Positions 43,988 through 52,677 of a stretch of 64,000 nucleotides of DNA are shown here, piece by piece; the stretch's first letter is position 1; each line of letters starts with the position of its first letter. The translations under genes and the position numbers were made by a program. The notes under the pieces were generated by a model that did no database searches, had not been told where the DNA came from, and saw only the letters and a program-made list of their open reading frames with translations. Origin of the DNA: Psychrobacillus psychrodurans (GTDB lineage Bacteria; Bacillota; Bacilli; Bacillales_A; Planococcaceae); NCBI RefSeq assembly GCF_027563345.1, contig NZ_JAMKBK010000003.1; one strand, 5' to 3'.

Positions 43988-46133
43988 TTACGATAATGTA
44001 TCTATTAAAGAAGTGTTATTAAATGAAGGACATCCAAAAATGGCAGCGGTAGATTCCTTTTTAACGAATGAAGGAATTCATTTAAAACAAATGTATATCA
44101 AGGAAGATACGTCTGAATTCCCACATCTAAATGATCTACCAGGTATCGCACCGAACACGAGGGGACCTTATCCAACGATGTATGTTGCGAAACCTTGGAC
44201 TGTTCGTCAGTATGCTGGTTTTTCAACTGCGGAAGAAAGTAATGCTTTTTATAGAAGAAACCTGGCTATGGGACAAAAGGGATTATCGGTTGCATTTGAT
44301 CTTGCTACACATCGTGGCTACGATTCTGATCATGAACGAGTTACCGGGGATGTAGGAAAAGCAGGAGTTGCAATTGACTCTGTTGAAGATATGAAGATAT
44401 TATTTAATGGAATTCCATTAGACCAAATGTCTGTATCAATGACGATGAATGGTGCAGTACTTCCAATACTAGCCTTCTATATTGTGACAGCAGAAGAGCA
44501 AGGCGTTACTACAGAGCAGTTAGCTGGTACGATTCAAAATGATATCTTAAAGGAATATATGGTTCGTAACACATATATTTATACACCGGAAATGTCTATG
44601 AAAATTATTGCAGATATTTTTGCTTATACAGCTCAAAAGATGCCGAAATTTAATTCTATTTCAATATCCGGTTATCATATGCAAGAAGCTGGAGCAACAG
44701 CTGATATTGAACTAGCTTACACTTTAGCTGATGGCTTAGAATATGTTCGAACAGGGTTAGCTGCCGGAATAGATATTGATGCATTTGCGCCAAGACTTTC
44801 ATTCTTTTGGGCAATCGGAATGAATTATTTTATGGAAATCGCTAAAATGCGTGCAGCTCGTAGAATATGGGCGCAAATGATGCAAAGCTTTAATCCGAAA
44901 AATCCGAAATCATTAGCTCTTCGTACACATTCTCAAACGTCTGGGTGGAGTTTAACCGAGCAGGATCCATTTAACAATGTTACAAGAACGTTAGTAGAGG
45001 CAAACGCAGCTGCGATGGGGCATACACAATCACTTCATACAAATGCTCTAGATGAAGCAATTGCCTTGCCGACAGATTTCTCAGCTCGAATAGCTCGTAA
45101 CACTCAACTTTTTCTACAGGAAGAAACAAATATGACAAAGGTAATAGATCCATGGGGTGGGTCTTACTATGTCGAGACACTAACACACGAATTAATGGAA
45201 AAAGCATGGACTTTGATTGAAGAAATTGAAGAACTTGGAGGCATGGCAAAAGCGATAGAAACCGGTCTTCCTAAAATGAAGATAGAAGAAGCAGCTGCTA
45301 AAAAACAAGCACAAATTGACTCTTCTAAAGAAGTTATCATAGGAGTAAACAAATACCGTTTAGAGCAAGAAGATGCTATTGATATTTTAAATATAGACAA
45401 TACTGTCGTTCGTCAAAAACAAATGGAACGCTTAGAAAAAGTTAAAGCTGACCGTGATGAAAAAGCAGTACAAAAAGCGTTAACTAAATTAACTGATGCA
45501 GCAAGAACTGGTGAAACAAATCTGTTAGAAGCTGCTGTTGTTGCTGCTAGGGAACGTGCAACTATTGGTGAAATTTCAGATGCAATCGAAGTGGTAGCAG
45601 GCAGACATAAGGCGGTGATTCGTTCTGTGAGTGGTGTATATAGTGCAAACTTTAATGATGCTGAAGAGATTGATGCAGTGAAACAAATGGCAGAGGATTT
45701 CCGGGAAAACGAAGGTCGTCGCCCACGTATTTTAATCGCCAAAATGGGTCAAGATGGGCATGATCGCGGAGCTAAGGTTATTGCAACTGCATTTGCTGAT
45801 TTAGGATTTGACGTTGATATTAGTCCACTTTTCCAAACACCTGCAGAAACTGCACTACAAGCGGTAGAAAATGATGTTCATGTTGTCGGAGTAAGTTCAT
45901 TAGCTGCTGGACATATGACGTTAGTACCTTCATTGAAAGAGGAGTTAGCTAAGCTTGGTAGAGAAGATATATTAATCGTTGTTGGTGGTGTTATACCAGC
46001 ACAGGATTATTCTTTCCTGCGTGACAACGGCGCTTCCGCTATTTTCGGACCAGGAACAGTTATTCCAGTAGCAGCACAAAAAGTTATTGAAGAGATTTAT
46101 AAGCGCCTTGGCTACGAGGAAGTGGAAGATTAA
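43974..46133 (+). CDS. mutB: Methylmalonyl-CoA mutase large (catalytic) subunit
   Basis: Isomerises (R)-methylmalonyl-CoA and succinyl-CoA with adenosylcobalamin. The 719 residues have the catalytic barrel (TRGPYPTMYVAKPWTVRQYAG at about 60-80; HSQTSGWSLTEQDP) and a C-terminal B12 domain with DGHDRGAK (His ligand at about 600) and the later GGVIPAQD. I start at the ATG at 43974 (aaggagg), inside the mutA end, not at the longer upstream frame. It shares one base with the meaB start (taATG). Confidence 0.97.
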   Translation: MTMPNYDNVSIKEVLLNEGHPKMAAVDSFLTNEGIHLKQMYIKEDTSEFPHLNDLPGIAPNTRGPYPTMYVAKPWTVRQYAGFSTAEESNAFYRRNLAMGQKGLSVAFDLATHRGYDSDHERVTGDVGKAGVAIDSVEDMKILFNGIPLDQMSVSMTMNGAVLPILAFYIVTAEEQGVTTEQLAGTIQNDILKEYMVRNTYIYTPEMSMKIIADIFAYTAQKMPKFNSISISGYHMQEAGATADIELAYTLADGLEYVRTGLAAGIDIDAFAPRLSFFWAIGMNYFMEIAKMRAARRIWAQMMQSFNPKNPKSLALRTHSQTSGWSLTEQDPFNNVTRTLVEANAAAMGHTQSLHTNALDEAIALPTDFSARIARNTQLFLQEETNMTKVIDPWGGSYYVETLTHELMEKAWTLIEEIEELGGMAKAIETGLPKMKIEEAAAKKQAQIDSSKEVIIGVNKYRLEQEDAIDILNIDNTVVRQKQMERLEKVKADRDEKAVQKALTKLTDAARTGETNLLEAAVVAARERATIGEISDAIEVVAGRHKAVIRSVSGVYSANFNDAEEIDAVKQMAEDFRENEGRRPRILIAKMGQDGHDRGAKVIATAFADLGFDVDISPLFQTPAETALQAVENDVHVVGVSSLAAGHMTLVPSLKEELAKLGREDILIVVGGVIPAQDYSFLRDNGASAIFGPGTVIPVAAQKVIEEIYKRLGYEEVED

Positions 46134-47227
46134 TGTCAAAAACGGATAATAATAACGATTCTACTATGCATGTGATGAGTGGTATTAAATCGCAACATGA
46201 TGGTGTGGGGAAGGCTTCTATTAAAAAGTTCTCCAAAAAAAAGCCTCTTCAAATCAATGAAGAGGAATATATCCGAAATATACAAAATGGCTCCAGGTTA
46301 CATTTAGCAAAAGCGATAACATTTATAGAAAGTACTGTATATGATCAGCAGCATATCGGACAGCAATTATTGAAAAACTTACTTTCATTTACTGGTAACA
46401 GTGTTCGTATCGGAATAACTGGAGTTCCTGGAGTAGGAAAAAGTACCTTTATCGAGTCATTTGGTAAAATGCTATGCGATCAGGGATATAGAGTAGCAGT
46501 ACTAGCAATAGACCCTAGTTCCTCCTTGACAGGTGGAAGTATTCTAGGGGACAAAACAAGAATGGAAGAACTCTCCAGACAACCGAACGCATTTATTAGA
46601 CCATCCCCAACTGCAGGTACACTTGGAGGCGTACACAAAAAGTCTCGTGAGACGATGCTTCTTTGTGAGGCTGCCGGTTACGATGTTATTTTAGTTGAAA
46701 CGGTTGGTGTAGGTCAAAGTGAAACGATTGTACGAGGAATGGTCGATTTCTTTTTATTATTAGCGCTCACAGGTGCAGGAGATGAACTTCAAGGGATGAA
46801 AAAAGGAATAATGGAGCTTGCTGATGCTATTATTGTTCATAAAGCAGACGGATCAAATGAAAAGCTAGCTAAAAAAACAGTTGCTGAGTATAAGCAAATA
46901 CTTCACTTTCTAGCACCTTCCTCACCATATTGGAAGACTCCCGCACTAGCAGTATCTTCGCTACAAAAAATTGGCTTAGATATCGTTTGGGAAAATATAC
47001 TTCATTTCCAGCAAGTGATGAAGGAAAAAACTGTATGGCAACAAAGAAGAAAAGAACAAACAGTTGAATGGTTTAAATCAATGATTGTCGATCGATTATA
47101 TGATGACTTTTTTTCTTCTAATGAAAGAAAACAATCAATGGCAAAATTAGAGCAATTAGTGCGGAACGAAAAAATAACGGTTTCGCAAGCGGTTGACGAT
47201 CTTTTTTCCTCGAATCCAAACCTATAA
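46133..47227 (+). CDS. meaB: Methylmalonyl-CoA mutase-associated GTPase MeaB
   Basis: A G3E-family GTPase that protects and reloads the cobalamin of MutAB. The 364 residues have Walker A GVPGVGKST (about 99-107), the switch segment LAIDPSSSLTGGSILGDKTRME, and the guanine-specificity-like HKADGSNE. An N-terminal Lys-rich extension of about 40 residues (KKFSKKKPLQINEEEY) precedes the fold. Its start overlaps the mutB stop, so stoichiometric coupling is likely. Confidence 0.95.
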   Translation: MSKTDNNNDSTMHVMSGIKSQHDGVGKASIKKFSKKKPLQINEEEYIRNIQNGSRLHLAKAITFIESTVYDQQHIGQQLLKNLLSFTGNSVRIGITGVPGVGKSTFIESFGKMLCDQGYRVAVLAIDPSSSLTGGSILGDKTRMEELSRQPNAFIRPSPTAGTLGGVHKKSRETMLLCEAAGYDVILVETVGVGQSETIVRGMVDFFLLLALTGAGDELQGMKKGIMELADAIIVHKADGSNEKLAKKTVAEYKQILHFLAPSSPYWKTPALAVSSLQKIGLDIVWENILHFQQVMKEKTVWQQRRKEQTVEWFKSMIVDRLYDDFFSSNERKQSMAKLEQLVRNEKITVSQAVDDLFSSNPNL

Positions 47228-47269
47228 TCTGATAAGATAAATATAGTTTAAAAAAGGAGAGTGGCATAA

Positions 47270-47710
47270 ATGAATATGGATTTCAATCTATATATGAATG
47301 ATATACTGGTACAAGCTCGAGGAGAAATGGAAGCAGCAGGCTATGAGCAACTTGAAACACCTGAAGATGTAGACGCTGCATTTGCTCGAAAAGGAACAAC
47401 ATTAGTAATGGTAAACTCAGTATGCGGATGTGCTGGAGGTATTGCTCGCCCTGCTGCAGCAAACTCTGTACATTATGATAAACGTCCGGACCATTTAGTT
47501 ACTGTTTTTGCTGGTCAAGACAAATTAGCAACTCAACAAGCACGTAATCTATTCGGTGATGATCACTTACCTTCCTCTCCATCATTTGTACTGTTGAAAG
47601 ATGGACAACCAGTAGCAGAAATTGGTCGTCATGAGATAGAAGGCCATGCTCCAACTTCAGTAATCACACATCTTCAAGGATTATTTGAAGAATATTGTGA
47701 AGAAGTATAA
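47270..47710 (+). CDS. brxB: Bacilliredoxin BrxB (YqiW)
   Basis: A thioredoxin-fold protein that removes bacillithiol from S-bacillithiolated proteins. The 146 residues carry the C52-G-C54 active site in VNSVCGCAGGIARP and are nearly collinear with B. subtilis YqiW/BrxB (MNMDFNLYMND start, EEYCEEV end). The ATG has aaaggagag. It follows meaB by about 40 bases and may be the last gene of that operon; a GC-rich terminator lies 100 bases downstream. Confidence 0.96.
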   Translation: MNMDFNLYMNDILVQARGEMEAAGYEQLETPEDVDAAFARKGTTLVMVNSVCGCAGGIARPAAANSVHYDKRPDHLVTVFAGQDKLATQQARNLFGDDHLPSSPSFVLLKDGQPVAEIGRHEIEGHAPTSVITHLQGLFEEYCEEV

Positions 47711-47811
47711 TTAAGTAAAAACGGGAGTGTCCTTTAAGTTAAAACCTGTTTCTATTAGTTTTGGCATGCTTTGGACAGTCTTGAAACTATGTTATTATCG
47801 ATTGATTTTTT

Positions 47812-47855
47812 CAGAGGCCCGTCGTGACGTCAGTCACGACCGGCCTCTGTTTTTC
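47812..47855 (+). terminator. GC-rich terminator after brxB
   Basis: cagaggcc-cgtcgtgac (47812-47828) pairs with gtcacgac-cggcctctg (47833-47849), followed by TTTTT. A very stable fold with an almost perfect 17-bp stem. Confidence 0.85.
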
Positions 47856-48199
47856 GGTAATCTTATGGCATTTGTTTGTCCTTCGCCCTTCTACAATTTC
47901 TAGAAACAGATTAATGCATTTTTTGAATAACTAGAGAACAGACACTCTTCTATTTATAAAGCAAGCTCTCGAAGATACAATTTCATACGCTATTGCTCTT
48001 CTTTTTCAGAGGACACTTTCTATTTTTCTTTATTTCCACTGGTAAAAGGAAATTTACTTTCTTCACCCTTCATTACAGAATAACATCCCAAATTTAGCAG
48101 ATGGTTTTATCACTTTATTAACATTGAATACTCTTATCTAAGCGATAAGCTATGCTGACTCTTCTTGTTGGGTGCTACTCATTTCATTGATTGAAGTGA

Positions 48200-48356
48200 A
48201 AGGTGGCGACTCCAGCGGATGAGTGAGACAGATGAGTCATCACATCGACGCGTAAGCGACGGTGATGGCTCATCGCTCACCCCGCGGAGGCCAACAGGAT
48301 GTTGGTCACGAAGGCTTTGCCACAAGATGTGGCGCTCTTAGCCTTCGTTCCTTTGT
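48200..48356. repeat. Complex GC-rich intergenic repeat
   Basis: It starts aggtggcgactccagcgg and contains an imperfect palindrome: gatgagtcatcac with gtgatggctcatc, then ctcaccccgcgg. It continues with nested stems (ggccaacaggatgttggtc; cgaaggctttgcc / agccttcg). Elements with these phrases recur between genes across Bacillaceae and Planococcaceae, to my knowledge. GC content is far above the surroundings. A related element is at 52400-52495. Confidence 0.7.
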
Positions 48357-48452
48357 AACGCCTGAAAAGTAAATCATTGCGGTATTATTCATTTGTTTAA
48401 TTATCATAAACACAGTGTTCATGATTTTTATATACTTTTCTTAAAAGAAAAT

Positions 48453-48494
48453 AAAAAACCAGCGAAAACATATATATGCTTTCGCTGGTTTTTA
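48453..48494 (-). terminator. Terminator of the Prli42 gene (bidirectional)
   Basis: accagcgaaa (48458-48467) pairs with tttcgctggt (48480-48489). It has an A-tract on the left and a T-tract on the right, eight bases past the Prli42 stop. Confidence 0.85.
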
Positions 48495-48501
48495 TTATTT
48501 C

Positions 48502-48597
48502 TTAAAGGACGAAACTTAGACCGAATAGTAATGTAGACATTACCATTACAAAAATCATTAAATAAACAACAATTTTACGAAATGTTTGGTTGCGCAT
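48502..48597 (-). CDS. prli42: Stressosome-associated microprotein Prli42
   Basis: A 31-residue single-helix membrane protein: MRNQTFRKIVVYLMIFVMVM and a short STLLFGLSFVL end. The basic N terminus, VVYLMI core and STLL-G-S tail match Prli42, which anchors the stressosome protein RsbR to the membrane in Listeria. The ATG has aaggagag at ideal spacing, and a terminator follows. The gene is conserved in this neighbourhood (near brxB/yqiW) in Bacillales. Too short for ordinary gene prediction. Confidence 0.88.
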   Translation of the reverse strand: MRNQTFRKIVVYLMIFVMVMSTLLFGLSFVL

Positions 48598-48721
48598 AAT
48601 TTCTCTCCTTTAGCTTGTACCTTTATTTTAACAAAAACATAAAAATGCACAAGAGGTAGAGATTTTTTTTTGAAATAGGTACAATAGGAAAAGGTAAGCG
48701 TTTTACAAAAGGGGTGTAAAA

Positions 48722-49132
48722 ATGGAGAAAATTGATCATATTGGTATTGCTGTAAAAAGTATTGAAGACTCTCTTCCATATTACATAGATACATTGGGGT
48801 TAAAACTAGTACATATTGAAGATGTTGTATCAGAAAAAGTTCGTGTAGCTTTTATTGATAGCGGCAATGTCCATTTAGAATTGCTTCAACCAATCGATGA
48901 TACAAGTACGATTCATTCATTTATCGAAAAAAAAGGTGAAGGTATTCATCATATAGCTTTTGGCGTTACAAGTATACAGCAGCGTTTGGATGAGCTGAAA
49001 GACAAGGGAGTTCGGCTTATACAAGAGACTGCAAAAGCTGGTGCCCATGGTGCTCAGGTAGCTTTTATACATCCAAAAGCATCTCATGGAGTACTTTATG
49101 AATTAGTCGACAAAACCGGGGGAGAGAAGTAA
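48722..49132 (+). CDS. mce: Methylmalonyl-CoA epimerase
   Basis: A VOC-fold enzyme interconverting (R)- and (S)-methylmalonyl-CoA, supplying the mutase. The 136 residues have metal ligands His6 (KIDHIGIAV), the central GIHHIAFGV histidine (about 77), a Glu in VHLELLQP (about 60) and the C-terminal LYELVDK Glu. It corresponds to B. subtilis YqjC and is followed two bases later by yqjD. The ATG has aaaggggtg. Confidence 0.94.
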   Translation: MEKIDHIGIAVKSIEDSLPYYIDTLGLKLVHIEDVVSEKVRVAFIDSGNVHLELLQPIDDTSTIHSFIEKKGEGIHHIAFGVTSIQQRLDELKDKGVRLIQETAKAGAHGAQVAFIHPKASHGVLYELVDKTGGEK

Positions 49133-49134
49133 TT

Positions 49135-50682
49135 ATGGATATTTATGAAAAAATTAATGATTTATATGATCGTAAACGTAAAATCGAACTTGGTGGCGGA
49201 GATGAACGGATAGAAAAGCAGCATGAAAAAGGGAAGTTGACTGCTCGTGAACGTATTGAATTACTAGTAGACAAAGATTCGTTTGTAGAGTTAAACCCTT
49301 TTATCAAGCACCGTACAGTAGACTTCGGAATGGACAAGCAAGAAGGTCCTGGAGATGGGGTCGTAACTGGTTACGGGAAAGTGAATGGTCGTCCAATTTA
49401 TCTATTCTCACAAGATTTCACAGTTTTTGGTGGAGCTTTGGGAGAAATGCATGCACTTAAAATTGCGAACGTAATGGACTTAGCAGCAAAAAATGGAGCG
49501 CCGTTTATTGGGTTAAACGATTCCGGTGGTGCTCGTATTCAAGAAGGCGTTGTTTCACTAGATGGATACGGACAAATTTTTTATCGTAATGCCATATATT
49601 CCGGCGTTATACCTCAAATTTCTGTAATCTTAGGTCCATGTGCTGGTGGAGCTGTGTATTCACCTGCTATAACTGACTTTGTGTTTATGACAGATGAAAC
49701 TAGCCAAATGTTTATCACAGGTCCTAAAGTAATAGAAACAGTTACCGGAGAAAAAATTTCTGCCGAAGATCTGGGTGGATCGAAAGTACATAATACTATA
49801 AGTGGAAATGCACATTTCCGTGGGGAGACTGAAGAGGTAGTATTAGAAAGTGTCCGTCTGCTATTAAGTTATCTACCACAAAGCTATGAAGAAAAAGCTC
49901 CTTTAGCTGATGTAGTAGAAGAAGATGATTACCGTTCTGAATTAGCAGATATCGTTCCTTATGAGGCAATCCGCCCTTATGATGTTAGAAAGGTTATTGA
50001 ACAGATAGTTGATACAGATTCTTTCTTAGAAGTGCAAAAGGAGTTTGCTAAAAATATAGTTATTGGTCTAGCTCGTATTAAAGGCGAGGTAGTTGGTCTA
50101 GTTTGTAACCAACCAAAAGTAATGGCTGGAGGATTAGATATAGACTCTTCAGACAAAGCTGCACGTTTTATTCGTTTTTGTGATTCCTTCAATATCCCAA
50201 TCATTACGTTTGAAGATGTAACTGGATTCTTCCCAGGTATTAAACAGGAACATGGTGGAATTATTCGCCACGGCGCTAAAATATTATTTGCTTATTCAGA
50301 AGCAACCGTTCCTAAAATAACAGTTATTTTACGAAAAGCATACGGAGGTGCTTATGTTGCTCTAAACTCCAAGTCTATTGGGGCAGATGTTGTTTTTGCA
50401 TGGCCTAATGCGGAAATAGCAGTTATGGGGCCAAACGGAGCTGCCAATATAATTTTTGCACGTGAAATTGCTCAAAGTGATGATCCTGAAGCAGTACGTG
50501 CGGAAAAGATTGAGGAATACCGTGAAAAATTTGCAAATCCATATGTAGCGGCCTCAATGGGAATGGTCGATGATGTTATTGACCCTCGAGAAACACGTAT
50601 TAAGTTAATTCAGTCATTAGAAATGATGCGTAATAAGAAAGAAACTAGACCAAACAAAAAACATGGTAATATTCCATTATAA
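49135..50682 (+). CDS. yqjD: Acyl-CoA carboxylase carboxyltransferase subunit (YqjD/MmdA/PccB)
   Basis: A 515-residue carboxyltransferase of the propionyl-CoA carboxylase beta / methylmalonyl-CoA decarboxylase alpha family. It has two crotonase-like halves with the oxyanion-forming LNDSGGARIQEG (about 125-136) and GGAVYSPAITDF (about 170), plus the second-half GGAYVALNSKSIGADVVFAWP. It would transfer carboxyl between biotin and propionyl-CoA. No biotin carboxylase or carrier subunit is next to it, so direction and partners are undetermined. Second gene of the mce-yqjD-yqjE operon. Confidence 0.93.
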   Translation: MDIYEKINDLYDRKRKIELGGGDERIEKQHEKGKLTARERIELLVDKDSFVELNPFIKHRTVDFGMDKQEGPGDGVVTGYGKVNGRPIYLFSQDFTVFGGALGEMHALKIANVMDLAAKNGAPFIGLNDSGGARIQEGVVSLDGYGQIFYRNAIYSGVIPQISVILGPCAGGAVYSPAITDFVFMTDETSQMFITGPKVIETVTGEKISAEDLGGSKVHNTISGNAHFRGETEEVVLESVRLLLSYLPQSYEEKAPLADVVEEDDYRSELADIVPYEAIRPYDVRKVIEQIVDTDSFLEVQKEFAKNIVIGLARIKGEVVGLVCNQPKVMAGGLDIDSSDKAARFIRFCDSFNIPIITFEDVTGFFPGIKQEHGGIIRHGAKILFAYSEATVPKITVILRKAYGGAYVALNSKSIGADVVFAWPNAEIAVMGPNGAANIIFAREIAQSDDPEAVRAEKIEEYREKFANPYVAASMGMVDDVIDPRETRIKLIQSLEMMRNKKETRPNKKHGNIPL

Positions 50683-50696
50683 AAGGAGACTTTTAA

Positions 50697-51809
50697 ATGA
50701 GTCGATTAATAGATGAATTTTTAGAGCTAGTTCAAATAGATTCTGAAACAAAGTATGAGGGAGTAATTGCACCTATTTTAAAAAGTAAATTAGAACAGCT
50801 TGGATTTACTGTTATTGAAGATGATTCTGCTACTAGAAATGGTCACGGAGCTGGAAATCTAATCGCAACTCTAAAGGGATCTAATCCAAACGTAGACCCA
50901 ATATACTTTACGGTTCATATGGATACTGTTGTACCTGGAAAAGGGATTAAACCTGTAATAAAAGAAGATGGCTATATATATTCGGATGGAACTACAATTT
51001 TAGGAGCTGATGATAAAGCTGGAATAGCCGCATTATTTGAAGCTATGCGTCGTTTGAAAGAGCAATCTATCGAGCACGGAGATATACAAGTTGTTATTAC
51101 CGCTGGAGAAGAAAGTGGTCTAGTAGGAGCAAAAGAATTAGATGCTTCTTTACTAACTGCAAAATATGGCTATGCGATTGATAGTGATGGGACTGTCGGT
51201 GGAATTGTAACAGCTGCGCCTTTCCAATCTAAGCTGTGGACAACTATTACTGGAAAAACTGCTCATGCTGGAGTGGCTCCTGAAAAAGGTATTTCTGCCA
51301 TAACTTTAGCTGCAAAAGCTATTTCTGCTATGAAGTTAGGAAGATTAGATGCTGAAACGACTGCTAATATCGGTCGATTTGAAGGTGGACAAGCAACTAA
51401 TATCGTCTGTGATGAAGTGCATATTCTTTCTGAGGCACGCTCGATCAATAAAGATAAACTTAATGCGCAGGTTGCACATATGGTAGCAACATTTGCAGAA
51501 ACAGCTGAAAAATTTGGAGGTAAAGCGGTAACTGAAACACAATTAATGTACCCAGGCTTCCATTTTGAAGAACACCATTCTGTTGTACAGGTTGCTAAAC
51601 GTGCAGTAGAGCGAATTGGAAGGACTGCTGAGATTAAGACTAGTGGCGGTGGCAGTGATGCGAATGTTATTGCTGGATTTGGTATTCCTACTGTTATCTT
51701 ATCTGTAGGGTATGAAGAAATTCATACAACAAATGAACGCATGCCTATTGAAGAATTAGAGAAACTAGCCGATTTAATAGTAGAGATCGTTTTAGTAGCG
51801 GCAGAATAA
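50697..51809 (+). CDS. yqjE: M20-family tripeptidase-like peptidase (YqjE)
   Basis: A zinc aminopeptidase of the M20/PepT group, 370 residues. Metal and catalytic residues are in TVHMDTVVPGKGI (His at about 80, Asp at 82), LGADDKAG (bridging Asp at about 103), TAGEESGLVG (catalytic Glu and ligand Glu at about 138-139) and IDSDGTVGG. The dimerisation insert is present (about 180-290). Same position and length as B. subtilis YqjE. ATG with aaaggag, 14 bases after yqjD. Confidence 0.92.
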   Translation: MSRLIDEFLELVQIDSETKYEGVIAPILKSKLEQLGFTVIEDDSATRNGHGAGNLIATLKGSNPNVDPIYFTVHMDTVVPGKGIKPVIKEDGYIYSDGTTILGADDKAGIAALFEAMRRLKEQSIEHGDIQVVITAGEESGLVGAKELDASLLTAKYGYAIDSDGTVGGIVTAAPFQSKLWTTITGKTAHAGVAPEKGISAITLAAKAISAMKLGRLDAETTANIGRFEGGQATNIVCDEVHILSEARSINKDKLNAQVAHMVATFAETAEKFGGKAVTETQLMYPGFHFEEHHSVVQVAKRAVERIGRTAEIKTSGGGSDANVIAGFGIPTVILSVGYEEIHTTNERMPIEELEKLADLIVEIVLVAAE

Positions 51810-51825
51810 ATAGGAGGTGACTTTG

Positions 51826-52311
51826 TTGAGCAATGAAAAAGTAGTAGTATTTCAATGTGGAAATGAAGATTATGCAGTTTCAATTGAACATGTAGTCTCC
51901 ATTGAGAAATTAGAGCATGTAAACCCAATACCGCACTTGCCAGATTATTTAATTGGTTTGATGAAGATTCGAGGAGAGCTAGTGCCAATAATCGATTTCG
52001 AACAAGTTTTGTATAATCGTAGCGGTATTGATCAAGAGTTAGCAAGAGTAGTTACTATGCATACTGAAGATATGACGGTTGGCCTTCTTGTGAAAGAAGC
52101 GAAAGAGATTCTGGATATTGATCAGGACAATCTAAAGCAAATTGGTCTAGTAAATTATACGAAAACACGTTATTTCACAGCTGTTGCAAACCTAGAAAAT
52201 CGAATGATTACAATTGTAGATGCTTCTATATTAGTTAGTTCATTAGAAGGTTTTGAAGATATTCAAACATATGTTGAAGAAGTAAAGAAAGAAGAAACTA
52301 TTAATAACTAG
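51826..52311 (+). CDS. CheW-like chemotaxis coupling protein
   Basis: A 161-residue single-domain CheW (VVVFQCGNEDYAVSIEHVVSIEKL at the start; IRGELVPIIDFEQVL at about 50-64; VGLLVKEAKEILDID). It would couple receptors to CheA or act in another signalling array. No receiver domain follows, so it is not CheV. The taggaggtga site points to the TTG at 51826; the in-frame GTG at 51817 is inside the site. Seventeen bases after yqjE and probably co-transcribed. A terminator follows. Confidence 0.9.
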   Translation: MSNEKVVVFQCGNEDYAVSIEHVVSIEKLEHVNPIPHLPDYLIGLMKIRGELVPIIDFEQVLYNRSGIDQELARVVTMHTEDMTVGLLVKEAKEILDIDQDNLKQIGLVNYTKTRYFTAVANLENRMITIVDASILVSSLEGFEDIQTYVEEVKKEETINN

Positions 52312-52331
52312 TTTCATGTTTTAGTTAAGTG

Positions 52332-52358
52332 AGGTAGCTTATATAGCTACCTTTTTTT
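52332..52358 (+). terminator. Intrinsic terminator
   Basis: aggtagct (52332-52339) pairs with agctacct (52345-52352), followed by seven T. Ends the mce-yqjD-yqjE-cheW-like operon. Confidence 0.9.
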
Positions 52359-52677
52359 AATGATAAGAAAGTATATAAAAATTCTCCTTGAATACTGTTT
52401 CATGTGGGCGCTTTTCACGGGCGAGTTTTTTGCGACGAGCTTGCGTAGGAGCAAAGGAAGCGGCTGAAGACGTGCCCACGGAAAGCGTCCGACCTTTGCT
52501 ACAATCAACAGCATTTCTAGGTTATGTTAAGAAAGGACTAGGCGTCTTTTAACCATTCTTTATTAAATGAAGTGCAAGAATTATAATTTTGTGCGACCAA
52601 AATACATAGTTCATTGTTTTATATTTTTTTATGCTACTGAATTCCTTTTCAGGCTATTGATTTAAATGCTTCATGTG
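52359..52677. other. Intergenic region with a GC-rich repeat
   Basis: No gene is supported. It contains the repeat at 52400-52495; the remaining 180 bases before the YcgQ-like stop are AT-rich. Confidence 0.4.
52400..52495. repeat. GC-rich intergenic repeat
   Basis: catgtgggcgcttttcacgg at the left is roughly complementary to gtgcccacggaaagcgtccg at the right, with gcgacgagcttgcgtagg inside. Phrases such as cacggaaagcgtcc and ggcgcttt are common in repeated intergenic elements of Bacillaceae, to my knowledge. It is related in style to the element at 48200. Confidence 0.65.

Larger units (their letters stand above)
47711..48501. other. Intergenic region with a terminator and a complex repeat
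   Basis: No coding region is supported. It contains the GC-rich hairpin at 47812-47855, the repeat element at 48200-48356 and the terminator at 48453-48494, listed separately. Confidence 0.5.
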
